Below, piece after piece: positions 14,922 through 22,223 of a DNA stretch of 64,000 nucleotides (its first letter is position 1; every line of letters starts with the position of its first letter). The notes beneath the pieces are model-generated. The model did not search any database. It was not told the origin of the DNA and was given only the letters and a program-made list of their open reading frames with translations. A program made the position numbers and the translations under genes. Location: positions 9,120,652 through 9,184,651 of the forward strand of contig NZ_LT670818.1 of the NCBI RefSeq assembly GCF_900129505.1, read 5' to 3'. The stretch is from Bradyrhizobium erythrophlei (GTDB lineage: Bacteria; Pseudomonadota; Alphaproteobacteria; Rhizobiales; Xanthobacteraceae).

Positions 14922-16646
14922 ATGTTCAGGGTGAAAGTCGCTTCCGTTCAACGACTGCAGGAATCAGCGCGGCCGCGCCGGTGGCTGCGGGGCCGGCTCT
15001 GCCCGGTACTGCTGCTCGGCGTCGCCTTCGCATTGGCAGCGCCGATTGACCGCTCGCTCGCGGCCTCCACGCTGGTGGCGGCGCCGGACGGCACATTTCA
15101 GGGCAAGCTCAACGCGACCGGCACCGTGCGAGAATTCCTCGGCGTCCGGTACGCCCAGCCGGTGACTTTGAATCTGCGCTGGAAGCCGCCGCAGCCCGTG
15201 ACGCCCTCGCTCGTCACGCAGGATGCGACACACTTCGGCAACCATTGTCCGCAGGGACCCACGCCCTTCGGCAACGCGACGCTGACCGAGGATTGCTTGT
15301 TCCTTAACGTGTATACTCCCGACCGCAGCGGCGATCACGGTTTTGACCGCGACGACGGGCACGATTCTGACGGCGCCGAGGGGCGCCCAGTGATGGTGTG
15401 GATCCACGGCGGTGCGCTTGCGGTTGGTGAGAGCAACGAGTACGACGCAACCAAGCTGGTGCAGCGCGGCGTGGTCGTTGTGACCATCAACTACCGGCTG
15501 GGGGCGCTCGGATTCCTCGCCCATCCGGCGCTGACCGCTGAGTCTCCCGATCGCATATCAGGCAATTACGGGTTCCAGGACCAGCAGGCCGCCATGAAGT
15601 GGGTGCGGCGCAACATCAGGGCGTTCGGCGGCAACCCGGAGAGGGTGACGGTGTTCGGCGAATCGGCGGGCGGACTGAGCACATTCGTCAACCTGGTGTC
15701 GCCGACGGCCCGCGGATTGTTCGATCGCGCGATCGTCGAGAGCGGCGCCTATTTGCTGACACCGCCAACGCTGGCGCAGGCGCAGGCGGCCGGAACGAAC
15801 TTCGCGAACGCAGTCCAGTGCAATCAGCCCAATCCGGCGGACGTGCTCACGTGCCTGCGCTTGCTCACGGTTTCGACGATCCTCGGCGTCGCCAGCTTCA
15901 GCCCGGCGCCAAACGTCGATGGCAAGATCCTGACGCAGTCGATCGCCTCCGCGCTCGCGAACGGACAGTTCAATCGCGTGCCGCTGATGAACGGCTCCAA
16001 TCACGACGAGTGGAACCTGTTCGTGGCGCTCGACTTCGACCTCACCGGCCACCCGGTGACCGCCGCCACCTATCCGGCGGCGATCGCCGCCACGATCGGC
16101 GTCCCCCTCACGAGCCCGGCGGTGGCGCTCGTCCAGGCGCAGTATCCGGGCGGGAGCTTCCCGACTTACGACCAGGCGGTTGGCGCGTTGGGAACGGACG
16201 CGATATTCGCCTGCACGGCCCGGTTCGCGGACGAGCTTGCGTCGGCGTACGTCCGGACCTTCGCATACGAGTTCAACGACGGGAATGCGCCGCAGAACTT
16301 CCTGCCTCCTGTGACCTTCCCGTACGGCGCATCGCACGCCTCGGAGATCCAGTACATCTTCCCGGCCGCTAATCCGTCGGGACTTGGCCTGAATCTCCCG
16401 CAGACGCCACTGAACGCTAATCAGCGGCTGCTGTCGGACAAGATGGTCGGCTATTGGACGGAGTTCGCCAAGAGCGGCGACCCCAACGGGAATGGCTCGC
16501 CGCACTGGCCGGAATTCGAGCGCGGACGTCAGGTGATGCAGTCGCTCGTCCCGCCGACGCCGACCACGGAGACGAACTTCGCGACGGCGCACCAGTGCGC
16601 GTTCTGGGACCAACTGACGGGCCGCATGTTGCTCGCCGGACGATGA
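14922..16646 (+). CDS. Exported type-B carboxylesterase
   Basis: A 574-residue alpha/beta hydrolase of the carboxylesterase type-B (para-nitrobenzyl esterase) family. A long N-terminal export signal (basic region, then LCPVLLLGVAFALAAP, cleavage near SLAA about residue 48) sends it to the periplasm or outside. The nucleophile elbow is FGESAGG (Ser near residue 248). EDCLFLNVYTPD and WIHGGALAVG (oxyanion region) are conserved, and GASHASEIQYIF holds the likely catalytic His. An Asp/His-rich insert (RSGDHGFDRDDGHDSDG) near residue 135 is unusual and could bind cations. AGGAGG precedes the ATG. It appears to be transcribed alone. Confidence 0.88.
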   Translation: MFRVKVASVQRLQESARPRRWLRGRLCPVLLLGVAFALAAPIDRSLAASTLVAAPDGTFQGKLNATGTVREFLGVRYAQPVTLNLRWKPPQPVTPSLVTQDATHFGNHCPQGPTPFGNATLTEDCLFLNVYTPDRSGDHGFDRDDGHDSDGAEGRPVMVWIHGGALAVGESNEYDATKLVQRGVVVVTINYRLGALGFLAHPALTAESPDRISGNYGFQDQQAAMKWVRRNIRAFGGNPERVTVFGESAGGLSTFVNLVSPTARGLFDRAIVESGAYLLTPPTLAQAQAAGTNFANAVQCNQPNPADVLTCLRLLTVSTILGVASFSPAPNVDGKILTQSIASALANGQFNRVPLMNGSNHDEWNLFVALDFDLTGHPVTAATYPAAIAATIGVPLTSPAVALVQAQYPGGSFPTYDQAVGALGTDAIFACTARFADELASAYVRTFAYEFNDGNAPQNFLPPVTFPYGASHASEIQYIFPAANPSGLGLNLPQTPLNANQRLLSDKMVGYWTEFAKSGDPNGNGSPHWPEFERGRQVMQSLVPPTPTTETNFATAHQCAFWDQLTGRMLLAGR

Positions 16647-16690
16647 TCACGATTTTGCCGCCGACAACGATGAAAGCGAGCGCTCTCGCT

Positions 16691-16726
16691 GAGATACCCC
16701 ATCGCGCACGCGCGATGGGGTATCTC
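16691..16726. repeat. Perfect 17-bp inverted repeat
   Basis: The left arm GAGATACCCCATCGCGC (16691-16707) and right arm GCGCGATGGGGTATCTC (16710-16726) are exact reverse complements separated by 2 nt. It starts 44 nt after the carboxylesterase stop, so it could end that transcript, though only a short CTTC and no U-tract follows. The perfect symmetry would also fit a repeat family or the mark of a mobile element. Confidence 0.6.
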
Positions 16727-16996
16727 TTCAGGGGATGGCTCGACGACGTTCACGGTCGTCAGAAGCGCCACGCAAGCGACGCTCCGCCTTTCGGCTATTC
16801 CTTGTTGAGCAGGAGGGTTCCGGAGACGCGTCTTATCTCGTTGATAGAGCCCTGGGACAAATTGATCGCCGCATGTGCCTTGCGAGACTGCCGAAAAGCC
16901 TGGCGTTTTCGGACATGCATGGCGGGTAATGCGCCGACCGCACCCTAGCCGCGCTGAATCCAGGAGCTCCGACAATTAATTGGGGCTTCGGCCCAT

Positions 16997-17020
16997 GACC
17001 GCTTTGCGCCAGAAGCGGTC
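16997..17020. repeat. Short palindrome GACCGCTT/AAGCGGTC
   Basis: Arms at 16997-17004 and 17013-17020 with an 8-nt spacer (TGCGCCAG). The wording ATGACCGCTTTGCGCCAGAAGCGGTC resembles a common short noncoding repeat in Bradyrhizobium/Rhodopseudomonas intergenic DNA. This recognition is from memory. Confidence 0.4.
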
Positions 17021-17051
17021 GGTCGTTTCAATCGGCGCACCGCGCCACATT

Positions 17052-17285
17052 TCAAAACGTACCGGGATACGCACCACTATCCATGAGGATGTTTTGACCG
17101 GTGATGTAGCCGGCGCGCGCCGAGCACAGGAACGCGCAAGCGGCGCCAAACTCCTCGGGGCGACCGAACCGCCGCGACGGATTACTGGACTGGATATCCC
17201 TGGTTACCTCCTCAACGGAACGTTTTGTATTCGTTGCGAGCGCCTGCAAATTGGATTTCAGTCGATCGGTATCGAAGGTGGCACC
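17052..17285 (-). pseudogene. C-terminal fragment of a short-chain dehydrogenase/reductase
   Basis: The last about 75 codons of an SDR-family oxidoreductase. The visible segment FGRPEEFGAACAFLCSARAG and the end YITGQNILMDSGAYPGTF are the typical C-terminal alpha-F/alpha-G and cofactor-loop region of 3-oxoacyl-ACP-reductase-like SDRs. The N-terminal Rossmann motif TGxxxGxG and the YxxxK catalytic residues are absent. Further upstream on this strand the frame runs into the end of the porin-like gene. It is therefore a truncated remnant, and the cut near 17285 lies next to the porin gene stop, suggesting a deletion or insertion joined the two. Confidence 0.75.
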
Positions 17286-17292
17286 GTCTTTT

Positions 17293-18342
17293 CTACTTCG
17301 AACGCGGTGTGGGAAAGAAGAATTTGGCCAGGCGAATTTCGACGCCGATGTTCTGCCTGAACCCGCCGGTCGCCTCGAAATCGTGAAACACGTCACCTGC
17401 TATGGTAAAATCCTGAGCGAGCGGGATTTGAAATTGGAAATGGCCCCTCAAGAAGTCATCTCGACCGATCGACACATTGGGTTGAGGGATCTCGACCGGC
17501 AGTCCGGCAACGATAAATCTGCCGTTTGTGCCGATCTGCTCGCCTCCCCATGACTTCTCTATGCCAACGGCGGCAAAAAGAAACGTGCTCGGATTATAGC
17601 GCAGGAAGGCCTTGACATCGTACGAGGGGTGTTGCGTCAACGTATCGTATCTCAGGACTCCGGGGAGCGGGGCGCCAGGCGGATTGACCACCTCGAGAGG
17701 ACTGTCGCCGTCGGTGTGGAACGATGCGTCGGCGATCAGATCGAAAAACAGCCCCTTAAGGCTTGGCGAAAACTTTCCAAGTCCCTCGGTCCATCCGAAC
17801 TGAGGGGTGTCGGTGAACTGCCGCGGCGTGGAGACATTGACCACACTGCGGTTGTCAAAGTTGCGCCCCCACGGCAGCCAGATAAAATTGGTGACGCCGA
17901 CCCAGCGCTGGACCGTCGCGTCGGTGATGAGGAAATAGGTCAGGTGAATCACGGGGTCCACCAGTCCTCCGGCAACCAGATTGTTAGTGCCGGGGATGTT
18001 CACGTCCGTCAATGTCGCAACTGGCAGGTCCGCCTCGATCACAAGGGGGCGGTTCGCGAACTCGGCAAAATAGGTCAACCGGGTAAACTCTACCCAAGTA
18101 TTGGCGTGCGAGTCCGGCAGCGCGCGGCCGGTGGGATCGACGAAAGCATCGGCATGAGCAAAGCTCCCGTATTGGAACGCAATGAAGGTCCCGATCGGAA
18201 GCGACCCGCCCTGGTAATCTCCCGCGTATGTTCTTGGGTTGTTGTCGGAGGCCGCGATTGCGGGTGTATTGCCTCCGATGACGCTGCCGAGCACCACGGC
18301 CACTCCAGTGAACACGACGCTCCACCAGGATTTCGCCGACAT
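17293..18342 (-). CDS. Outer-membrane transporter/porin-like protein (phenol-degradation MetA family)
   Basis: A 349-residue exported protein. The signal peptide (MSAKSWWSVVFTGVAVVLGS, cleavage near AIAA about residue 32) precedes a beta-rich domain with alternating aromatic/hydrophobic strands and ends in aromatic-rich LAKFFFPTPRSK. It resembles the SphA/MetA 'transporter' family encoded near aromatic, terpene or lipid catabolic genes. The start is set by AGGAGGGGGAG just upstream of the ATG at 18342; an open extension of 52 codons upstream has no ribosome site and odd composition. An SDR remnant lies directly downstream, and a thiolase gene 395 bp upstream on the same strand. Confidence 0.7.
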   Translation of the reverse strand: MSAKSWWSVVFTGVAVVLGSVIGGNTPAIAASDNNPRTYAGDYQGGSLPIGTFIAFQYGSFAHADAFVDPTGRALPDSHANTWVEFTRLTYFAEFANRPLVIEADLPVATLTDVNIPGTNNLVAGGLVDPVIHLTYFLITDATVQRWVGVTNFIWLPWGRNFDNRSVVNVSTPRQFTDTPQFGWTEGLGKFSPSLKGLFFDLIADASFHTDGDSPLEVVNPPGAPLPGVLRYDTLTQHPSYDVKAFLRYNPSTFLFAAVGIEKSWGGEQIGTNGRFIVAGLPVEIPQPNVSIGRDDFLRGHFQFQIPLAQDFTIAGDVFHDFEATGGFRQNIGVEIRLAKFFFPTPRSK

Positions 18343-18737
18343 CTCCCCCTCCTTGCTGTTCGTACGGCCGAGGCCGGATCGCACTACCTCCACGTGAATT
18401 GAATCAACCCACGACAGGGTATGCCTGCTGGAGACAAATGCTGTGATCGCCAAGCAACAGTGCGAATCAATTGTGGGTCGAAGAGCCGTGCGCAGCACGT
18501 ATGCCGGGAGGTGCTCTCGGAAGATCGCGTCGGACGCTCCGGGGCTCGCAGGTACAGCAGGGTCATTGGCTCAAATATGTGGATTGCGCGGATTCCATCC
18601 TCGAGACGCCACTCCGAATTGTAGACGGAATGGCCGTCGTGACGGAAGGCCCCGCCAACGGTCTTCGTTGGAATGAGGTGGCCGTCGCAAGATATCGACT
18701 GGCTTGAGACAGATGCCGCCGGCGAGCCCTCTATAGT
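18343..18737. other. Intergenic region, no gene seen
   Basis: About 395 bp between the thiolase stop and the porin-like gene start. It should hold the porin promoter. No convincing reading frame or hairpin was noticed. Confidence 0.4.
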
Positions 18738-19916
18738 TCAGGGACGTTCGAGAAAGGCGGCCGTCGCCATGCCGCCCGCCGTGCACACCGCCACCACTGC
18801 GCGGCGCGCGTTGCGTCTGGCGAGTTCAAGCAGCGTTTGTCCGACATAGCGGATACCTGACATACCGTAGGGGTGGCCGAGCGCTATGGCGCCACCGTTC
18901 ACGTTCGTCGTCTCCCACGGCGTCTCGAGCTGCGCTTGGTTGTAAAGCGTGGTAACAGCATACGCCTCGTGCAGTTCCCACAGATCGATGTCGGTCATGG
19001 CGAGCTGGTGGTGTTTCATAAGTTTGCGGATTGATGGGGTGATCGCGATGCTCATTTCTTCAGGCGCGACCGCCGCGAGCTGCATGCCGCGGAACAGACC
19101 CAAAATCGGAAGCCCACGCCGCACAGCTTGGTCGACGTCCATCATGACAAGCGCCGCCGCGCCATCGGACAGTTGGGAAGCGTTGCCGGCCGTCGTCGTG
19201 CCGCCGGGGTAAACCGGCTTAAGCGCAGCCAAGCCGGCAAGCGTCGTATCTGGGCGGGGTCCCTCGTCACGGTCCAGTGTGACTTCTTGCGTATGACTTT
19301 GCTTGGTGACTTTGTCGGTCACCGTCATCGTGGTTTTAAACGGCACTATCTCGGCGGCGTATTTTCCGGCTGCAATCGCTGCGGCAACACGTTTCTGGCT
19401 TTCGACGACGTAGGTATCCAGAGATTCGCGGCTTATGTTGTATTTTTGGGCGACAAAATCGGCCGTCTGATTCATCGTCCACCACACGGCGGGCATGCGC
19501 TTGGCGAGCGGCTCGTAAAAAAAACCGTTCATGTTTAGGTTGAATTGCACCAGGCTGATACTCTCGACGCCGCCGGCGATCACAATGTCAGCTTCGCCTG
19601 TGGCAATACGATTGGCTGCCATGGATGCAGCCGTAATGCCGGAGCCGCAGTATCGGTTGATCGTTACGCCGGGCGTGCCGACGCCGAAGCCGGCCTCGAG
19701 AGCCGCGTTACGCGCAATGTTGTGACCGGTCGCGCCCTCGGGCAAACCACAACCAAGAATGACATCTTCGACTTCACCGGGATCAATCTGCGCGCGCTTG
19801 ACGGCGTTTCGCAAGACGTGCGCAGCCATGGGAATACCATGTGTTTGGTTGAGTGCGCCGCGGCCGGCCTTGGCGATGCCTGTGCGGCAATAAGAAACAA
19901 CGGCGACGTCCTTCAT
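18738..19916 (-). CDS. Thiolase / acetyl-CoA acetyltransferase
   Basis: A 392-residue thiolase-fold enzyme catalysing thiolytic cleavage or condensation of acyl-CoAs. The acylated cysteine is Cys90 (INRYCGSG). The His motif GGAIALGHPYG and the second cysteine motif CTAGGM are present near the C-terminus. The usual NEAFA motif reads LHEAYAV, an Asn-to-His change seen in some non-acetoacetyl thiolases and worth noting for specificity. The ATG at 19916 is preferred; one four codons earlier is in frame. The porin-like gene downstream and the thiolase suggest remnants of a beta-oxidation or ring-degradation cluster. Confidence 0.88.
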   Translation of the reverse strand: MKDVAVVSYCRTGIAKAGRGALNQTHGIPMAAHVLRNAVKRAQIDPGEVEDVILGCGLPEGATGHNIARNAALEAGFGVGTPGVTINRYCGSGITAASMAANRIATGEADIVIAGGVESISLVQFNLNMNGFFYEPLAKRMPAVWWTMNQTADFVAQKYNISRESLDTYVVESQKRVAAAIAAGKYAAEIVPFKTTMTVTDKVTKQSHTQEVTLDRDEGPRPDTTLAGLAALKPVYPGGTTTAGNASQLSDGAAALVMMDVDQAVRRGLPILGLFRGMQLAAVAPEEMSIAITPSIRKLMKHHQLAMTDIDLWELHEAYAVTTLYNQAQLETPWETTNVNGGAIALGHPYGMSGIRYVGQTLLELARRNARRAVVAVCTAGGMATAAFLERP

Positions 19917-20494
19917 ACAACATCCCAAGCCTGCAGCGTTGAAGCCAGATTCTGAACTTGCGACACCCGCAATTCAATCCACAAGCAAAAATCGTCGGAT
20001 CGCTCGTTGAGGTCGCGACCCCTCGCAGCTCGCATTGCAGAGATTGAAACGGAAGTCGGTAATCATCCTCACTCGCGAATGCTTTAGTTCGAGTATCGGA
20101 CGGCTTTGGACTTTCCAAATAAGCTTGATGAAGCTTCCACCCATCGCGCTCGGAGAACGACAGCATTGTTGACGGAGGCGAGATAGTGCACGCGTTGAAC
20201 CCGAGGTCGTCTATGGGTCGCTGACGTTGTCAATCGGCGTCCAATTTTGACCCCTTTGAGCGGCGTGTTTTGACGGTAGCGCTCGTCTCGTCGGAACTGG
20301 CCGGAATTGGCGCGCGACACCCACGCGCCTTTGTTTTGGGAGAGTGAAAGACTATCTTCTGAGTTTCGGTCAGCCCGTCGAATAATTGCCGGTGTGTTTC
20401 CGGTCAGCCGGGCCGTATGGCGACGTATGGTCGAATTGCTTGTTCCGGCCGGGGCCACACGAAGTCTCTCTTGCTGGGTCATCGAATATCCGAA
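19917..20494. other. Intergenic region with a possible insertion-sequence remnant
   Basis: About 580 bp without a supported gene. The stretch near 20221-20260 (GTTGTCAATCGGCGTCC then AATTTTGACCCC) resembles end sequences of IS21-type elements that I have seen in rhizobia, but no transposase coding sequence or intact terminal repeats could be found. Base composition is more AT-rich than in the surrounding operons. Confidence 0.3.
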
Positions 20495-21184
20495 TCAGTG
20501 GTGTTTCGGTGCACGAAGTGCGTATAGTCTTTGGTAGATCATCGACTCTGGGATCCAATCAAGCAAGGTGTGTGCAAGCGGCAGCTTGATGAGGTGAGCG
20601 ATAATTCTAGATGAAGGCGGATGCCAATAAACGGACAGGTTATAAAACTTAAGAGGAGCGAATCCTAAAGTCGTGAACTCGTGCATCAATCGCTTATGAC
20701 TGAAGTGTCTTCTGTAGTCCACAATTGGACCCGAAAGCAAAAGTATTTTGCCAGAGTGTTCTTCGGCAACTTTCTCCAGAAGCGCTCCCCGCTCCTGTAG
20801 GGACAGATAGTAGACGCAATCAATGGCTGCGATCACGTCGTACCCCTCGAATGACGCCTGTAAAAAATCAGCGCTTTCAAATCTGGCATTCGGCAAGTTC
20901 AGCGATTTAGCGCGAGCAATTGCGACATCGCTTATGTCGATGCCAACCACGGATCGTGCTTTGCTAAAAATGGCCTGGGTCAAGTGGCCTTCGCCACAAC
21001 CGAGTTCAAGAACCGATTTGTCCCGGATGAATGGCATCAGACACCGGCGAAAAACCTTATCCCTGAATCGCGAGTGGGAAATATGCCAAGGGTCAGGGGC
21101 CGCGTAATAGAGATTGAAATCTGCAGCCGTTCGCATTGCTGGTTTTCCGCTGCGCGCCTGGTAGCGTTCTTCGCGAGTCGCCAA
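20495..21184 (-). CDS. NodS-like SAM-dependent methyltransferase
   Basis: A 229-residue class I methyltransferase. The SAM-binding motif is SVLELGCGEGHLTQAIF near residue 57, with the acidic strand end VVGIDISD and a SADFL motif after it. The N-terminal NLYYAAPDPWHISHSRF recalls NodS-type N-methyltransferases and related sugar- or lipid-linked enzymes, where a DPW motif precedes the Rossmann fold. The C-terminal part is basic and aromatic. It stands alone in an AT-richer stretch without nod genes nearby, so a nodulation role is not supported. Its codon usage looks weaker than that of the flanking operons. Confidence 0.7.
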   Translation of the reverse strand: MATREERYQARSGKPAMRTAADFNLYYAAPDPWHISHSRFRDKVFRRCLMPFIRDKSVLELGCGEGHLTQAIFSKARSVVGIDISDVAIARAKSLNLPNARFESADFLQASFEGYDVIAAIDCVYYLSLQERGALLEKVAEEHSGKILLLSGPIVDYRRHFSHKRLMHEFTTLGFAPLKFYNLSVYWHPPSSRIIAHLIKLPLAHTLLDWIPESMIYQRLYALRAPKHH

Positions 21185-21245
21185 AACTAACTGTTTGTGA
21201 CGCGTAGGCGCAATCCCGGCATTTCGAGACCTTGGGGGGCACCGC

Positions 21246-21602
21246 CTATTGCATTCTCACCCTTTCGCGCCACCGCGCTTCGAAAGTATCAGAGTCTTTC
21301 AGTGCTCGAGCTTGCGAGTCTAATGGATTACCAGGCTTCTCGGTCCCAACGCTTGTAACTTCTCGGTTTGAAGCGGGCTGCGCCGATGTCTCCTCGGTCC
21401 ATTCCAACAACGATTTTGAAAGCATGGGCTTGCCTTCGTACCAACACTTTCGTCCATCGATCAGGCGGTAGGACCACCAACGCCCGTGAGGATTTGAGGG
21501 CGCCGCGGCGCTGCATTGTTGCTTGGCCTGCGCACTTCGTATTCCAACTGACAAGAGCGTAGCTATCGAGGCGGCCAAAGCGATGGATGGAAGTTTCCTC
21601 AT
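21246..21602 (-). CDS. Small exported protein with KCWYEGKPMLSKS motif
   Basis: A 118-residue protein with a signal peptide (MRKLPSIALAASIATLLSVG, cleavage near AQA about residue 26). The mature part has two Cys (QQCSAAAPSN and GRKCWYEG), and the segment YRLIDGRKCWYEGKPMLSKS is characteristic of a conserved exported family seen in Bradyrhizobiaceae. The function is unknown. Its ATG overlaps the stop of the 62-residue gene before it (TGATG-type overlap at 21599-21602), so the two are co-translated. Confidence 0.6.
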   Translation of the reverse strand: MRKLPSIALAASIATLLSVGIRSAQAKQQCSAAAPSNPHGRWWSYRLIDGRKCWYEGKPMLSKSLLEWTEETSAQPASNREVTSVGTEKPGNPLDSQARALKDSDTFEARWRERVRMQ

Positions 21603-21787
21603 TTGCGCACTGCGAGACTGTTTTGTTGCTGCAAGCGGCTTAAAGCGACTACCAAATCGGGGCGTTCGAGAACATCCACCAATTTGTCGAGGATACGCTC
21701 ATTGTTCTGCGGTCGGGGCCGAAGGTATTCTTCCAGTATGAGTTGCGCTTCGTTGATTGCCTGAAGAGCCAGTTGTTGATCAGTCAT
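21599..21787 (-). CDS. Small soluble helical protein
   Basis: A 62-residue protein, entirely helical in appearance, beginning MTDQQLALQAINEAQLIL. It has no Cys, no signal and no membrane helix. Its stop overlaps the start of the exported-protein gene. A ribosome site (AAGAAGAG) sits just before the ATG and is duplicated 35 bp upstream as part of a longer direct repeat. The function is unknown, but coupling suggests a link with the exported neighbour. Confidence 0.55.
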   Translation of the reverse strand: MTDQQLALQAINEAQLILEEYLRPRPQNNERILDKLVDVLERPDLVVALSRLQQQNSLAVRK

Positions 21788-21837
21788 CTCTTCTTACCTA
21801 TCGAAATTGTCGATCCGTCACCTCTTCTTACCCATCA
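21783..21837. repeat. Imperfect 20-bp direct repeat spanning a start region
   Basis: GTCATCTCTTCTTACCTATC (21783-21802) and GTCACCTCTTCTTACCCATC (21818-21837) match at 18 of 20 positions, 35 bp apart. On the minus strand each copy has a GGTAAGAAGAG ribosome-like site followed by ATGAC or GTGAC. The promoter-proximal copy may be a duplicated start region or a binding-site pair. Confidence 0.5.
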
Positions 21838-22223
21838 AACAAAATGATGCCCGAAAAGAAGAAGAAAAAAATCAAGCACTTTTGGGATGTATCCCCGCTT
21901 TTTTGAATGATCTCATCAATTTTTGTTTCAATATGGAGGCCCTCAGCGCACGATCGCGGCGGTTTTTTGGTTCAACACGGCTTCAGAAGTCGACCCATGT
22001 GGCTCGACTGGCGGCTACTGAATCCCGTGATACGTGTTTCTGATCTCAAAGACGTGCTCGGCCTTATCAGCATGCCGAAGGTCTTGCGCAACGATGCGGG
22101 GCGCGATCATCTCGCTTTGAGCGCCTCTGCGTCGAAGAGAGTCCCCGACGCAGTGATTTTGCCGGCATTGTCGTAGGAATTGTATCCACGTCTACCCTTA
22201 TGCCGGCTACCGGCAAGAAGCGT
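21788..22223. other. AT-richer intergenic region, no gene supported
   Basis: About 435 bp between two minus-strand transcription units. A stretch of A and T (AAAGAAGAAGAAAAAAATCAAGC near 21855-21878) is the most AT-rich spot nearby. Short open frames lack ribosome sites and protein-like composition. It should contain the promoter for the 21246-21787 pair and the end of the long operon that finishes at 22224. Confidence 0.4.

Larger units (their letters stand above)
16647..17051. other. Intergenic region with palindromes, no gene supported
   Basis: About 400 bp between the carboxylesterase and the SDR remnant. It contains a perfect 17-bp-arm hairpin (16691-16726) and a smaller palindrome (16997-17020). 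Translations in all frames are Arg- and Ser-rich and unlike proteins. Sequence after the hairpin could be debris of an old insertion, but no transposase was recognised. Confidence 0.4.
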
